Part shown: in pieces, positions 14,001-25,011 of the stretch | Position numbering within the stretch: position 1 is the stretch's first letter | Layout of the letters: each line of letters opens with the position of its first letter | Source of the DNA: Sipunculus nudus | Lineage: Eukaryota; Annelida; Sipuncula; Golfingiida; Sipunculidae | NCBI GenBank assembly: GCA_026874595.1 | Contig: CM049322.1 | Location: forward strand, 40,604,840-40,668,839 | Direction of reading: 5' to 3' | DNA length: 64,000 nt | Translations under genes and position numbers: made by a program | Notes under the pieces: model-generated | Databases searched by the model: none | What the model was told of the DNA's origin: nothing | What the model saw: the letters and a program-made list of their open reading frames with translations, nothing else

Positions 14001-14543
14001 TTCGTTCTAGGAAACTCCGATGCTAACCAGCTTTTAACGGTGCTACTTAAATCCAATATGCTTATTGGTAGTCTAACTGCTGTAATACTGGATAACACAA
14101 TACCAGGTAAGTCTCTATCTCTCTCTCTCTCTCTCTCTCGTATCAGTATCAAACAAAATAACTTATGAGTGATTTTGAAGTATTTAGTTTGTATATAAAA
14201 TAAAGCTAAATTGGATTACCTTTACCAATATAATAATACAAATACATGTAACTTGACCTTATTTATTTTATCTTAGCCTATTGATACGTATATATTGTAA
14301 TACTAATATATTAATAACGTTTTCGTTGATCCACCATATGGTTGCTTAAGAGATACTTCTATCCATATTGTTTTATACTCAAAAGGCGGCACAAAGAAGA
14401 AAACGGGTACACAAGATAATGAAGAAAAGGACATCGCTCACAAAACTTACGACTTTCCATTTGGCATGAATTACATTGTGAAAATGAAATGGTTATCATT
14501 TATACCTTTCTGTCCTGGGTATTCCGGATGCTACAGAAAATAA
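2942..14543 (+). CDS. Solute carrier family 23 (nucleobase/ascorbate transporter-like) protein, copy 1
   Basis: Multi-pass plasma-membrane permease of the NAT/SLC23 family; in vertebrates members carry ascorbate with sodium, elsewhere nucleobases. Thirteen coding exons: 2942-3142, 4816-4973, 5837-5919, 7052-7179, 7624-7805, 8312-8435, 9342-9495, 10996-11145, 11557-11660, 12772-12901, 13160-13303, 14011-14106, 14386-14543. They sum to 1812 nt (603 aa plus stop), close to the ~600 aa of human SVCT1, and all introns are GT-AG. Family marks: [20 protein letters not shown] ending exon 1 with the conserved Gln-His pair (Q67, H68) split by intron 1; [14 protein letters not shown] (121-134); [19 protein letters not shown] (369-374); [52 protein letters not shown] near the C-terminus. 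The usual Gly of the NAT signature is Ala422. Four N-glycosylation sequons (N154, N158, N166, N171) sit in the exon 4 loop. The start MMVN aligns with MSVD of the second copy. The substrate cannot be assigned from sequence. Confidence 0.93.
3245..3294. repeat. (TA)n microsatellite, intron 1
   Basis: Two close (TA)n runs separated by a short A-rich interruption, in intron 1 of SLC23 copy 1. One of many such runs in the introns of both SLC23 copies. Confidence 0.85.
3933..4530 (+). repeat. 298-bp tandem duplication in intron 1 of SLC23 copy 1
   Basis: Two head-to-tail copies, 3933-4230 and 4231-4530, both starting TAGGCCGACTTGCGAGTTCA. They differ at only a handful of positions, plus a small indel near 4418. 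Copy 2 of the gene has a single diverged version of the second half (from about 23481, sharing the TGTAC(C/T)GGTACAAATTACAA stretch). The duplication therefore happened after the gene duplication and is much younger than it. Confidence 0.95.
6056..6246. repeat. (TA)n and (TAA)n microsatellites, intron 3
   Basis: A (TA)n run at about 6056-6087 and a longer one at 6159-6213 that passes directly into a (TAA)n run to about 6246. Intron 3 of SLC23 copy 1. Confidence 0.85.
6464..6521. repeat. Compound (TA)n(TG)n microsatellite
   Basis: A (TA)n run that changes into a (TG)n run, intron 3 of SLC23 copy 1. Confidence 0.85.
7539..7612. repeat. (TA)n microsatellite abutting the exon 5 acceptor
   Basis: About 70 bases of nearly pure TA ends 11 bases before exon 5 (7624), leaving only TTTAATTTGCAG as the polypyrimidine tract and acceptor. 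Copy 2 has shorter, interrupted TA-rich sequence at the same place. Confidence 0.85.
8008..8077. repeat. (TA)n microsatellite, intron 5
   Basis: About 70 bases of pure TA in intron 5 of SLC23 copy 1; no equivalent run at the matching place in copy 2. Confidence 0.85.
8744..8759 (+). repeat. Poly-G tract, 16 bases, intron 6
   Basis: An uninterrupted run of 16 G. At the matching point of SLC23 copy 2 (about 26728) there is instead an inserted LINE tail. Confidence 0.9.
9497..9670. mobile_element. Short Tc1/mariner-like MITE starting inside the exon 7 splice donor
   Basis: Left end TAAAGTAAAACCTC and right end GAGATTTTACTGTA are inverted copies, flanked by TA, with an interior containing GACCACC and GTGGTCG in opposite orientation. 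The TA at 9497-9498 is part of the donor GTAAAG of intron 7 (exon 7 ends at 9495). The same element sits at the same place in SLC23 copy 2, so it predates the gene duplication. Related ends are seen at 37911 and 52384. Superfamily is inferred from the TA flank and end sequence. Confidence 0.65.
10085..10760. repeat. Degenerate minisatellite, unit about 155-160 bp, intron 7
   Basis: At least four diverged units repeat the order: GCTAATA-like block, pyrimidine or A-rich spacer, TTGATG, AATGGCGTCCA, AACGACAT-like block, TTTCTCTCC-like block, AAGCACTGGTAGTC. Unit starts lie near 10110, 10265, 10425 and 10560. The same array occurs in copy 2 (28425-28900). Confidence 0.6.
11645..11915 (+). repeat. 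161-bp duplication of the exon 9 end and donor region
   Basis: The end of exon 9 plus intron start (AGACAAGG then GTGATGTACCATATAATTT at 11661) recurs as AAACGAGG then GTGACGTACCATATAATTT at 11822, followed in both by a GCGGGAG/GCGAGGGAGGG block, GGCGGCRTTGGTTTGT and TCTGTCTGT. It contains a decoy 5' splice site. Copy 2 of the gene has the first unit (30497-30600) and related text but I did not see the decoy exon end there. Confidence 0.65.
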
Positions 14544-16170
14544 GCAAAACATTAATTTTATATTGGGTTAAATTTGTTAATTTGCGCCAGTCGACATTGT
14601 ACTTCACATTGATACGGATCTGTTCAGTCAATAAATATAAGACGTAAGATTTGTCAGGGACAAAGCACAACACATGTCAAACACACTGTTGCATGTGGAG
14701 TGCAAACATTAGGAAATATGCACTAATCAGGCAGTCGCCAGCTGTAAACATCTCAAATAAAAGGAATTCTTACACAGAGTATAAAGGATGTCCCTGTTCA
14801 CTATGCATGATCTAGTGCAGTATATTTGCACTGGTAAACAAGTTATTCTAGTTGCAATATATTCAGAGAGTCATGTTAGACACTCATATTTTCAAACTAT
14901 GGGCAGATCATAAGGATCATTCATATGCAAAATAAATAGCCCTCAATAGGAGCGATATAAAAGGCTCGCGTTCGCAATATATTCAATAACAGGACTGCAC
15001 GTATTTCTTTCTGTGTATCCTGAATGCTTACAACAATTCAAGGGAAACAACTGAGCATTTTTTTTATAATCAAAACGGTTTTAAGCCATCATGAAAAGTA
15101 AAATTATTATTTGAAGCCTAACCATATTGCTGTTTTGCTCCATAGATGGTCACAAAGGAGGGACTGGTTTTATTATCTATGAATATTATGTGTAGATATT
15201 CATGTGTAAATTATAAACCCAATATATGAGTGAATAAAAAGTGCAGATGCTTATATATTGGAGAGTTTTGAATGTTTGGACATCGGCTCACTATTTGCAG
15301 AACTATTAGTAGTGATATCGAGTTTGATTACATAGCTATATTACGATTATTAGACATTAGTCCTATGCAACGTAGGCAATGGAGTGGTTTCCTGGGGCGA
15401 CTGGAGGGATAGAGTGAATGTGATAATAAGAACAAACGACCTGTATTCCTTTTCGGAAACCTTGCATGCAAGCTACCTGCACAACAGCCAGATGTCATGC
15501 AAGCGGATTGGAAGTTCAGTTAGAAAGATAAACGAAAAGTTCACTGCATCCGGATCACATTATATATACATGAGTGTGTGTTACTGAATAAGCATCTCAC
15601 CCACTTTTATATCTTTCAATATGAATGCTAGTTTGAAGTAAATATCACAAAACAGGAACCTGCATATCCATATGTTTTAACCCCTAAACAGCAAAGGGCC
15701 ATACATTGTTTGTAATAAGGGCTCTGCAACTTCCCCTCCCAATCCCATGAAGTGTGGGTCATTTCATGGTATTCCACCTACCTTTTTATTGATAGCACAC
15801 GATTCCTTTGATTTTTTTTTCTACTGTCAATATTCTGTAATATTCTGTTAGCAGTTTTGCATTTGGGTAAAAGTCCGTTTATTATATGTGGCAGAGTTTT
15901 TTTTTAACTTGAGATGGACTTAGCGCGAGTCTTTATTTCTGAGTCCGAGTACTTTTTTGAATGAAGGAACTTAAAAGTACGAGTTTCGAAAAACGACGGT
16001 CCCTCTCCAAATGTCCGAACTCGAGTTCTACAAGACAGTAACTATACGTAAATCGAAAGAATACAAATGCTGCTTTAACCAGAAAAAGTTGAATGCTTTT
16101 AATTAAAGTATTATTAAAAAGTATGAAATCCTGACGCAAGCATCCCTGCTTTAGTCTTATCTTCCCATGA
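14544..16170 (+). other. 3' flank of SLC23 copy 1 within the duplication
   Basis: Non-coding sequence that can be aligned in patches to 35729-38610, for example the TATTC...GGCTGCACGTA block near 15000 and 36325, and the GATGTCATGCAAG block near 15490 and 37765. No additional exon is recognised. Confidence 0.55.
14630..14635 (+). promoter_or_regulatory. Candidate polyadenylation signal, SLC23 copy 1
   Basis: AATAAA 87 bases after the stop codon in the context TTCAGTCAATAAATAT, which is shared exactly with the copy at 36021 downstream of SLC23 copy 2. Conservation of the hexamer and context in both copies supports use. Confidence 0.45.
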
Positions 16171-18145
16171 ACACGCTTAATTTAATCCTTGCGCTTTATC
16201 AGTTTGCCTCTACTGATCAGTGATGCAACGCCACGCCTTATCAACTGTATGCCTTGCCAGGCAAAATATACTTTGTTCTTAGTTGTCGCATAATCAAGGC
16301 TCAGTTCACTTGTTTGGATCAAACCGGAAGGAAATGGTGTTTTTTCCAGGTTGTTGCTATAAGAAGGTGGGCATTATTAATTGAATATTTATTTAGGTAT
16401 CTGATGTTATTTTCTTTTATTTTAACATTGTTTTCATGTTGCAGGCTACAAGTTATAAATGTTTACGTGCAATAAAAAAGTGTTCAATCATTGTAATTAC
16501 GCATTTAATGTATGTATGTTTATGTACATGTGCATATCAGCAACTATTTACTTGTAATAATATTTCTGACGATGTAACTTTTAGTTTGTGCTACCTGAAT
16601 ATATCATGTAGGTATATAATATTTTATTATCAACACACCATCATTTTTTTCTTAAAACAACATTTATTTTTTCCTTGAAACCCACAAATGTCAATTAATT
16701 AACCTAACAGGACTAAACTCTCGCCCCTGAAAAAAATATTTCCTTCGCTGGATATAAACTCTAGTAAGCTCAGATAAGATAAGACGAGATTAGATAAGAT
16801 AATATAAGATTAAATGGATTAATTAGCCTTCCGTTTCAGGACGTTGTTGTTGACTTGCAATTCATGGCATAAAAATGAAAAAAATAATAACATAAATAAT
16901 ACAATAAATTACAACAGAACGTATTTAACTATGCATGTAAAAATAAGCAAGTGTAGAATGATAAAACAAGTAAGCAAGTTTTATTTATCATATCTCCTAC
17001 ATTGGTGATAGGGTTTAATCTTAGTGGCTGTACTTGCTTGGCATTTGTAGAATTTATATGGTTAAAAGCACCTCGTGAAAGATAAAATCGAATCATCACC
17101 ATGTGGCTCTCATAATAGGGTGGACTTATTTAGTACAAGTCAATAGTGTGCGTAGAGAGTCAAGTGAGAACTAATTAAAAAACTTATTCCAAGATATCAC
17201 AAAAGGCCCCACGAGAAAAAAATAACAGTGTCCGTGTCATTGTGGCTTTGGCTGTTGTGTACCATAAGGGATGACACGACAATCCGATAGTTTATCTATA
17301 CGCATTGATCGATACACATGCTCCATTAAACTCGTGCAGTAACTTATATACCCATACCCATGTATTTATACACTTATATCATACGTGTATCTTTAAACAT
17401 TCACCGTTACGTTTGTTTCTATACAAATATCTTTCTACACAGTGTTGTATTATCATAACAAATGTATTATTACACATATTATATCTTTACACATGTATGA
17501 CTTTACACATTTATTTATACACATATATCTATATACATGTCATTGTGCTTTTGTATATTGTTACATATGATTAAAGTTTAACCCTGCCTTTAAGCGCTTA
17601 AATTTTATGATGACGTACCGCATTCGTACTGATTGCGCATATAAGGAATGCTACTTTAATGATATACGGGATACACCTCGGGGTGATATCTACATCTATT
17701 AAAACTGAAATTACCGTATGCTACTGTTATATACCTTAATATTGATGACGCGTGTCTAATCTGCATCTGAAGAAAACGCCTACACTGTATAATGCTATGC
17801 ACAACTTTTTTCCCTTGGTAATTTTTCCATTTTACAATATTTTGCTGATTTGCATGCACAATTTGGGAGCAGATAAAATAGTATGACTCAGAGCTGTGGT
17901 ACATGAATGGCTTATTCTGTCAATAGTTTGCAGATTACAGTTTACCATCACATTAGCGACATCTGTTGGCGATGTCTGGGACTGTTTGTTCTGGTCCGTT
18001 TTTATTGTCAAAGAAACACCCTGTATCCGAGGTGCCATACGGAGTTAATGGGCTGTTTCTGGTTCCGTTAATAGGCCTGATAGTGCTTGTTTTATGGACC
18101 CGAACACAGCAAACGACCGTTTAGCATAGTGCCCTGTTCAGGGAC
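16171..18145. other. Intergenic between SLC23 copies, no gene seen
   Basis: AT-rich non-coding sequence. It includes a GATAA-rich microsatellite near 16775-16812 and, at 17310-17565, a degenerate array of CATGTATATTTACAC-like words that leaves a long but low-complexity open frame, which I do not call a gene. A stretch near 17943 (CCATCACATTAGCGACAT) resembles 3642-3695. Confidence 0.5.
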
Positions 18146-18685
18146 TATAGTCCATTTCACCACCTGCTGTCCACCTGTTTTTTTAGATGATTTACTTAAA
18201 AGTTTATATTTTTCAATATTTTCAAAGTAAGCAACATATGGAAGTGACAACCTAATATGGCAGTTAAGAATTTAACAATAAATCCCCTGTTCATGTTTCA
18301 CAACATTTTAGTCTCTTTATCATGATTTGGCAGATATTGTGTGTCCCTCCATAAGTAGCCATCTTTGTTTTAGCTGGTTATATTTTTTAGTGTGTTTACA
18401 TGAGATCATCCAATCAGCAGCTGTCAGTTGAGGCTGTTTTTGCATGTGACCAATGACCTTGACCGCCATTAGTGGGTCTGATATGTTGTAAAATGTAGAC
18501 TGATTTCTCATATTTTCAGAAAATTCTGTTACTCAAATAAGTAATAAGGTATGAATTTAGTTACCTAGTTGAAAATTAGGTTCTGTAATCCTTTCCTCTA
18601 CACTATAATTGTTTCCCTTGAAATGTAACAAATAAAAATTTTCATAGCAAAAACAGGTGGACATGAGGGGATGAAACGGACTATA
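18146..18685. mobile_element. Non-autonomous DNA transposon with ~37-bp terminal inverted repeats
   Basis: Left end TATAGTCCATTTCACCACCT GCTGTCCACCTGTTTTT and the right end near 18648-18685 are inverted copies with about five mismatches over 37 bases. The ends begin TATAGTCC, so the target duplication is TA or TATA. The 540-bp interior has no recognisable transposase. Confidence 0.75.
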
Positions 18686-20898
18686 GGTTTGCTGTGAGTA
18701 AAATGCCATAGTTTTCAGATTAATGCTGTTTACCAAAGATGATAATGTGGTATACCGATTATATTATTTACATCCTGATACATGTTTCCTTTACCAAGGC
18801 CTTAACCTAGACAATATGTCAGGTTCTAATCAACACAGGGAATTATTAACTAGCCTAACCTTTTTTTTACCTGTTACAGCAATTTTTTTTTAAGAAAGTT
18901 CTATAATCCTAAACCATGAGGATTTATTTTTCATATTGCTCCAAGACAGATATAAGTTGAAGGCAAACTTTATTTCCTCTTTAACAAACTTCCTTCACCC
19001 GCTATAGGGTTCATTGGACAGATATAGATAATGTCCTCATAGACCTCCTGTTTCTGTTTAATTTGATTCCTATGACTGCATGCAAACCTATCTAAAGGCG
19101 TCTATACAATATAATAACATAAACGTCTCGAATCCATGCGGTTTGACGGATATTCCACCATAAAAACTTTGAGGCGAGTATCTAGTAAGATCGGTGATGG
19201 ATGAACGGATCATTCTCCACTTCGAAAATTATGGTATTTTCTTAAAACATCTCTATGATGAATTTGCAAATGTTAAATATAAAAATATCCGATTTACACA
19301 TTTTAATTGCTAGCCCTATGTATCTAGACTAGTTGTAAATATACTATCCCTTGTGTGCTTGTATACATATAGCTGATCAATAACCTAAATATTAAACCAC
19401 TCGCTGTAAAATAGGAATGGCTTGAAAAATATTTAATTTATGATTGTCTGTTGGGCCCCATTGAAATCTGTTGCTCTATTTTAAACTGTAGAACAGATCC
19501 AGAAATAAACTGCAATGGAGAAATGAGGCATAGGCCTAATTAACTAGAATGAAACTAAAACCATACCTTGTAACTATTTTTGTAAATCATAACAATATTT
19601 GGGGATGACGCTTATGCCCAATATAAAAATAAAATAAGTACACATAACACCTGTTATTTCTCTGCATATACATCTTAGTCGCTTTACTTTATATACATAG
19701 TGAATATACACTTTTTTGTATTTTATTTTTCCATATTATCTTCCACTAAGAACATACAATTCAGGTTTAACATTGAAGCATTTAATTTCAGTTAATAATT
19801 GAAGAAATTAGAAATTTTACGATATTAAGGCTTTCATTTTTATTAAAATGTAAAATTTATATGACTGGTTTATCCACAATGAAAATTCCCTAATTATCGT
19901 AGGATGTACTGCAAATTGTACAGATGGTTCAATACAGTGAGAATACTGTACACTCAACAGTTATTCTAAATTTAAAAAAAGATAATTAAAGCATACACTG
20001 TTGTATAATGTGCACAATACTTCAAAGCCCAGGATGAGAAACTTACTTAAACCGTTTACCAAAATGAATCTAAGCTAGTACTAGCTATATAGGGTAATAG
20101 AACTTGTGTTGTTTTTAGACATAGATGGGCCTAATTAATTAACTAGGCTCCCCCATTCTGATTCACAAAATAAATGCACTAAAGATAAGAAACTTTAATT
20201 AAATGTTAGCAACCTATGCATGACCAGATTAGTTAAGCATTTGCTAACTTGAAAATCAGAACATAACATTAAAATGCATAAGCCCCAAAGCTATGTACGG
20301 ATGCTAAAGGCCCAAAATTCACTTGAAATAAGCAATTTCTTACCCAGGATTCATCTCGTAGCTGCTAATAATAGCACCTTAAGGTATGCTTCCCAATTGT
20401 AGTTTCTTTACAAATCCGGGGAAACATTGGACCTGAGGAACATGCAGACTTGCACTATTGAAAGAAAAGCCTAAGTCTTAACCTTCAAATACCAAAATAC
20501 AAATTTATTTAAAAAAGAAAAGACATTTATACGTAGATACCAGGCTAGGAAGGATGACTGCTCTTTAAAAATGGTTAGTTATACACCTGGGTAGCAGACA
20601 CTGTCATGAAACGAACTCGGGTATAAAGCACTAACCTGGCTGCCCTGTGTATAGGGCCCACTGGTCAGATCAAAAAGAGAAAGAAACTGCTGTGTCCTGC
20701 GGTTTTACTCTATAGGGGCAGGGGCGGAGCCACTCGGTTCTACCCTGTGATTGACAGTTTACGGACACCCTGCCTCCCTGTCCTAACGAAGTGAAGGTCT
20801 TATTAGGTAGGATGTTACACAGTACCATTTTACTGGACTTCAATCCAGTAGCGGGCCAAAATAGCATTGTTACAATTGTGACGTCATGATAGTTTTTA
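18686..20898. other. Intergenic, nothing recognised
   Basis: AT-rich sequence without recognisable coding potential or clear repeats on either strand. Confidence 0.5.
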
Positions 20899-21646
20899 GG
20901 AAGTGGCTAAACAGCCGGCAGGGGAAATCGACCTTGCCAGCTGTCTATCACACAGGCTTATCACTGGCAAATGAATGTAATCTCTATTTCAGTGTGATAC
21001 TCCCATAATTATGGATTATATGTAATTAGTATGTTGAGTAGGTATTAAAAGTGCAAATTATGTGATAATTACGGGGTAGTTTGATATAGATTTTGTGATA
21101 AAAATTATGATATTTACAGGGTGTGGGGAGACAAATTGCAAATATAGTTAGCTTGCAAATTATAACAACAGAGACCACTGAATATAAACTAAATATTTAC
21201 TTCATATCACAATAAAGAAAAATATATACACAAGAAATGTGAAGTGTTTGCTAGGGCACATTGCAAATATGGTTTGCTTGCAAATTATAACAAAAAGACC
21301 ATTGAATATAATCAATATTTATTCCAAATTAAACTAAAAGCAACATATATACAAGACATTTACTGGTAAACTGTGAATCTAGAATCTTCACCTAGTTAAA
21401 GAAGATGAGCCTACTGTGTTGTGAGGTGATGCAAGAAATATCTAATTTTGTAAGTCAGCTCTATATTGTCAGCTTATTGTCAAAATAATAATAGATATTA
21501 TAGGAGTATCACACTGAAATAGAGAAAACATTCATTTGCTAGTGTTAAGCCTGTGTGATAGACTGCTGGCAAGTTCAATTTCCCCTGCCGGCTGTTTAGT
21601 CTGTGGGCAAAACTGCCGGCACCCTGCCGGCTGTTTAGCCACTTCC
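20899..21646. mobile_element. 748-bp MITE with long inverted repeats and 9-bp target duplication
   Basis: Starts GGAAGTGGCTAAACAGCCGG and ends with the reverse complement CCGGCTGTTTAGCCACTTCC. It is flanked on both sides by a perfect 9-base target duplication TAGTTTTTA (20890-20898 and 21647-21655). The inverted repeats extend over about 110 bases, to the GTGATACTCC block, but the right arm carries an extra ~44 bases that repeat CTAAACAGCCGGCAGGG. Inside, a 70-base block is duplicated (CTTGCAAATTATAACAA at about 21152 and 21269). The GG ends with 8-9-bp duplications fit Merlin; long arms with 9 bp also fit Mutator-like elements. No transposase. Confidence 0.9.
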
Positions 21647-21655
21647 TAGTTTTTA

Positions 21656-22390
21656 TAGTAACAAACAGATAGACCTTGGTTTACGTCACTTACATGACTG
21701 AAGTCACTTTTTGCATCACACCCCAGGTACAGGTAATGTTGCCTGCGGCCTGCCAGTGGGTGAGGAACGACCAAAGTTTGTAACCGCGGCCCAGGTAAAA
21801 AAAGCCTTTATTTCTTTATTTATTAATTTTGTAATGCACCTAACTTATTCATTTTAAGGAAGACGGTTTCATTAGAAGCACCCCCTTTTTCTGTCTGCAT
21901 CAATCACTCAAACTCACGGGTGGCAGAGCCTCGCACTGGTGCACTCATGGTGGAGTAGGGATAAGGCGCAGGGATAGGGTTTATTGTGCACACCGAATAA
22001 TCTCTGCCTCTAGCGCCGGACTTAAGAATGTTTGTGCTGACATTTGACCTAGGCACCGCCTCACTTGTATCGTCAGTAAAAGTGAGCAACAAGTGACTAC
22101 CGATCCCTTGGCACCCATGTTTTACGTCATATATGTAATCCTTTTGCATAGTGTTGAAAAGACTGCAACAAGTGTCGCTCAACTATCACCATGCATTCTC
22201 TCTTCAACAATTTTAAAAATCGTTGCATCAAGTAAACTATCCACAGAAGCACGCCCGTAAGTTTCTGTTCATTTTATGATACCGCGTTACTGATATTACA
22301 CCGCAAAACAGATCCACATGTTTATAAATACAGTGTTCTTTTGACCGTCTTAAACAACGTTTGCATTTATATTTAATCTTTAATCGAAAT
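21656..22390. other. Intergenic, no gene called
   Basis: Higher GC than its surroundings in 21720-22100. A 92-codon minus-strand frame (22182-21904) has no recognisable similarity and no sign of splicing partners, so it is not called. Confidence 0.45.
22323..22330 (+). promoter_or_regulatory. Candidate TATA box of SLC23 copy 2
   Basis: TATAAATA 905 bases before the start codon, preceded by ACATGT as in copy 1. See the candidate at 2083. Confidence 0.25.
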
Positions 22391-23227
22391 CTATAATCTC
22401 CCTAGTAAGGACACTTCTCTGTTGCGGGCACAATGTAAGGTTACCTTAGTGTCTGCAGTTCGGAGGTTTCACTGTTTAAACATTCCTGTCACACATTTTT
22501 CATAGTCCTTGAGGTTATTACTAAATAATTCAAATGATTTAGATATTTTGTGAATTTGATATGCACGTTTCAATTATAGTTTTTTTTTTGCCATGGCCAT
22601 CTGCAGGTTAATCTCATCCTCTCTTTCATGACAGAGCTTGAATTTCCATCGACATGACGGGTGATACTTTCTTAATTGACAGATATAACCAATATATAAA
22701 CCGTGCGTGAGCTGTACATATGAGGTTTTCAACAAACAAGTAAAGAGGTCACACCATATGAACTTATTCTAGCTTATTCAGATTTATTTCGTCTGGAATT
22801 TTCAACTGTCACATCTTACCTACTTGATTAAACTTACCCTGCAATAAAAATAAACAGGTGCAATTCAATTATGCAGTGACCCAAGTCATTGCCGTTCAGT
22901 GCGTTAAATAAACCATCACTGATTATTCTTTGACCTTGACTGATTTGTTATAATGCGGAAGAAAACGTTTTAAACATCACGTGCGAACGTTGTTAGTATA
23001 CAATAATAGTATACAAACTCACTTTGAAAGTCACATTGATGAACTTATTGACGCTAAAGAACACAAATTGTCCTTGTTTGCTGTTCTTACAAAATGTTTT
23101 CATATGGTCTAGGCTCCATGTGTGGTTGGTGAAAAGTCAATAGGAAAAACTTACACAGGGTCTATATGTGTTATGTTGGAAATATATACCAATATATCCT
23201 GCAGCTTACATTCTTAGGCCTAGCAAT

Positions 23228-24963
23228 ATGTCTGTGGATGCACAAGCTGAATCCGACGGGAATTTTACCGTTATAAATGGACTTGACAAAGACAACCTTT
23301 CGCCTGAGGCTGATTTTCCGACGATGAGCGATTCTACCGAAAATGAGGGACAGGAAAGAAGAGACAAGCTGCTGTACACTATCAACCAGTCTCCACCATT
23401 CTACATAGCAGTGCTGATCGGCTTGCAAGTGAGTCTACCCCAAACATCTCATTGTTTAAGTAATAACAAAATTTAAGCTATAAACGAATTTGACCTGACT
23501 ATGCCCAGGTGTTCTTTTTTATGTGGATGTATATTGCTTCAGGTTTTGACGTGCTTTTGAAGTAATTTTTTATTAAAATTATGATGAGTACTGGTATGAT
23601 TAGTGATTGTACAAGTGAGAAACCTGGTAAAAATTTGTACTGGTACAAATTACAATTGTGAACTGAACAGGAACAATTACTTATTGTACCAGAATTCATG
23701 TGTCACGACATACACGACCTAATACTACTTCCTCTACAAACACTACGTTTATTTCTTCTACTAAATAATAATAAATAATGATAACTTGTATATGCATATT
23801 GATTCAGCACAGTTTGAGCGCGTCCATGTCACAGATTACCGCGGCCACCCTTGTGCTGACTCAACTATGCGCAGTTGGTGACCACGCGACATTTGGAAGA
23901 CTCGTTAGCACGATGATGGTTGTGGATGGGATATGTACCTTAATCCAGTCAACGTTTGGAATCAGGTTTCAAACCGTTATTTGATATTTTCACTCACTAT
24001 GGCCAGGGCTTTTACCATGCAAAGGAAAGATTTCGCTCTGTTGAGTGATTGTACCCGTATATGTTATAACAAAGGCTTGTAGTCAGTTGTTATTTATTTG
24101 TTCCTTGGTTCAAAACCCTGAGGGGAAATATATGAAATAATGATTTTTTCCATTATGCTAGCCCTGTCTGGGCTTTAGTTTTACGTTTGCTACTAAATTG
24201 CGTAAAATAAAACTTGGTTCCATGTACCGATGTACCAAGTACTGTGCCAGCTCTTATTACAAAATAGCCCTTAAGTTCGTATTATTATTCCGTATTAACA
24301 ACGTTCTCTGAGGACCCGACGAGTCCCTCGCTTATGCATATCATGACGTAACGATAAAATTAATGTAAATGGCATGTTTGCTTTTAAAACACCAACAGCC
24401 TTCTAATGGACAATCGAGAGATCCATGTGCTTTGTAACATTCTTTTATGCCCTACTCTCTGCTGGACAAAATATCAGTCATCTTAGACACTTACCCAACG
24501 ATTTTGTGACGGTAGTCCATTTCCCTCGACCAGGATGACAGATGCAACATTTGTGTGACCCGGGATTTTGGTCCCTAAGCTACTGCCAAGTTGCCAACAC
24601 GCGAATCGTTGCAATTGTTTCAGTCAGTGGGTATATTTATTATATTTTGACAGGGTCGTCGCGTGTACACTTGCATATCTCACTGTGGCTCACGATGCCT
24701 GGCTGAACCAGTGTTTTTTTTTTACATTTTGTATAAACAGGCCAATTTTGAACAGCGACGGTCTGATAAATGAAGCACCTGTTAATACTGCGGCTAAAGG
24801 GTTATATTGCTGAAAGTCTCTTGTTTAAATCATTGAACGTATATGGGTGACACGGTTATCAATTTTATCTCTGTTATAGGCTGCCCATTATACAGGGTCC
24901 GTCGGGTGCATTTCTGGTCCCACTGTTCACGCTGATGTCTCTGCCTCAGTGGGCATGCCAAGG

Positions 24964-25011
<48 letters not shown>

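Larger units (their letters stand above)
2147..16170 (+). repeat. Segmental tandem duplication, SLC23 copy 1
   Basis: Recognisable similarity to 22391-38610 begins upstream of the gene (for example a shared GTTCGGAGG block near 2212 and 22461) and runs through all exons and much of the introns to beyond the 3' end (shared AAGAATACAAATGC near 16057 and 38474, and a shared TCCTGAC block near 16128 and 38561). Exons are far better conserved than introns, so the duplication is old. Edges are approximate. Copy 1 is about 14.0 kb, copy 2 about 16.2 kb; the difference is largely explained by insertions in copy 2. Confidence 0.85.

Noticed and set aside
17305-17574. 89-codon open frame with repeated Tyr/His/Leu as a protein
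   Set aside because: It reads through a degenerate TATACAC-like repeat, so it is low-complexity translation.
21904-22182. 92-codon minus-strand open frame as a possible gene
   Set aside because: No recognisable domain, no conserved partner, no splice context; length is within chance for this GC level.
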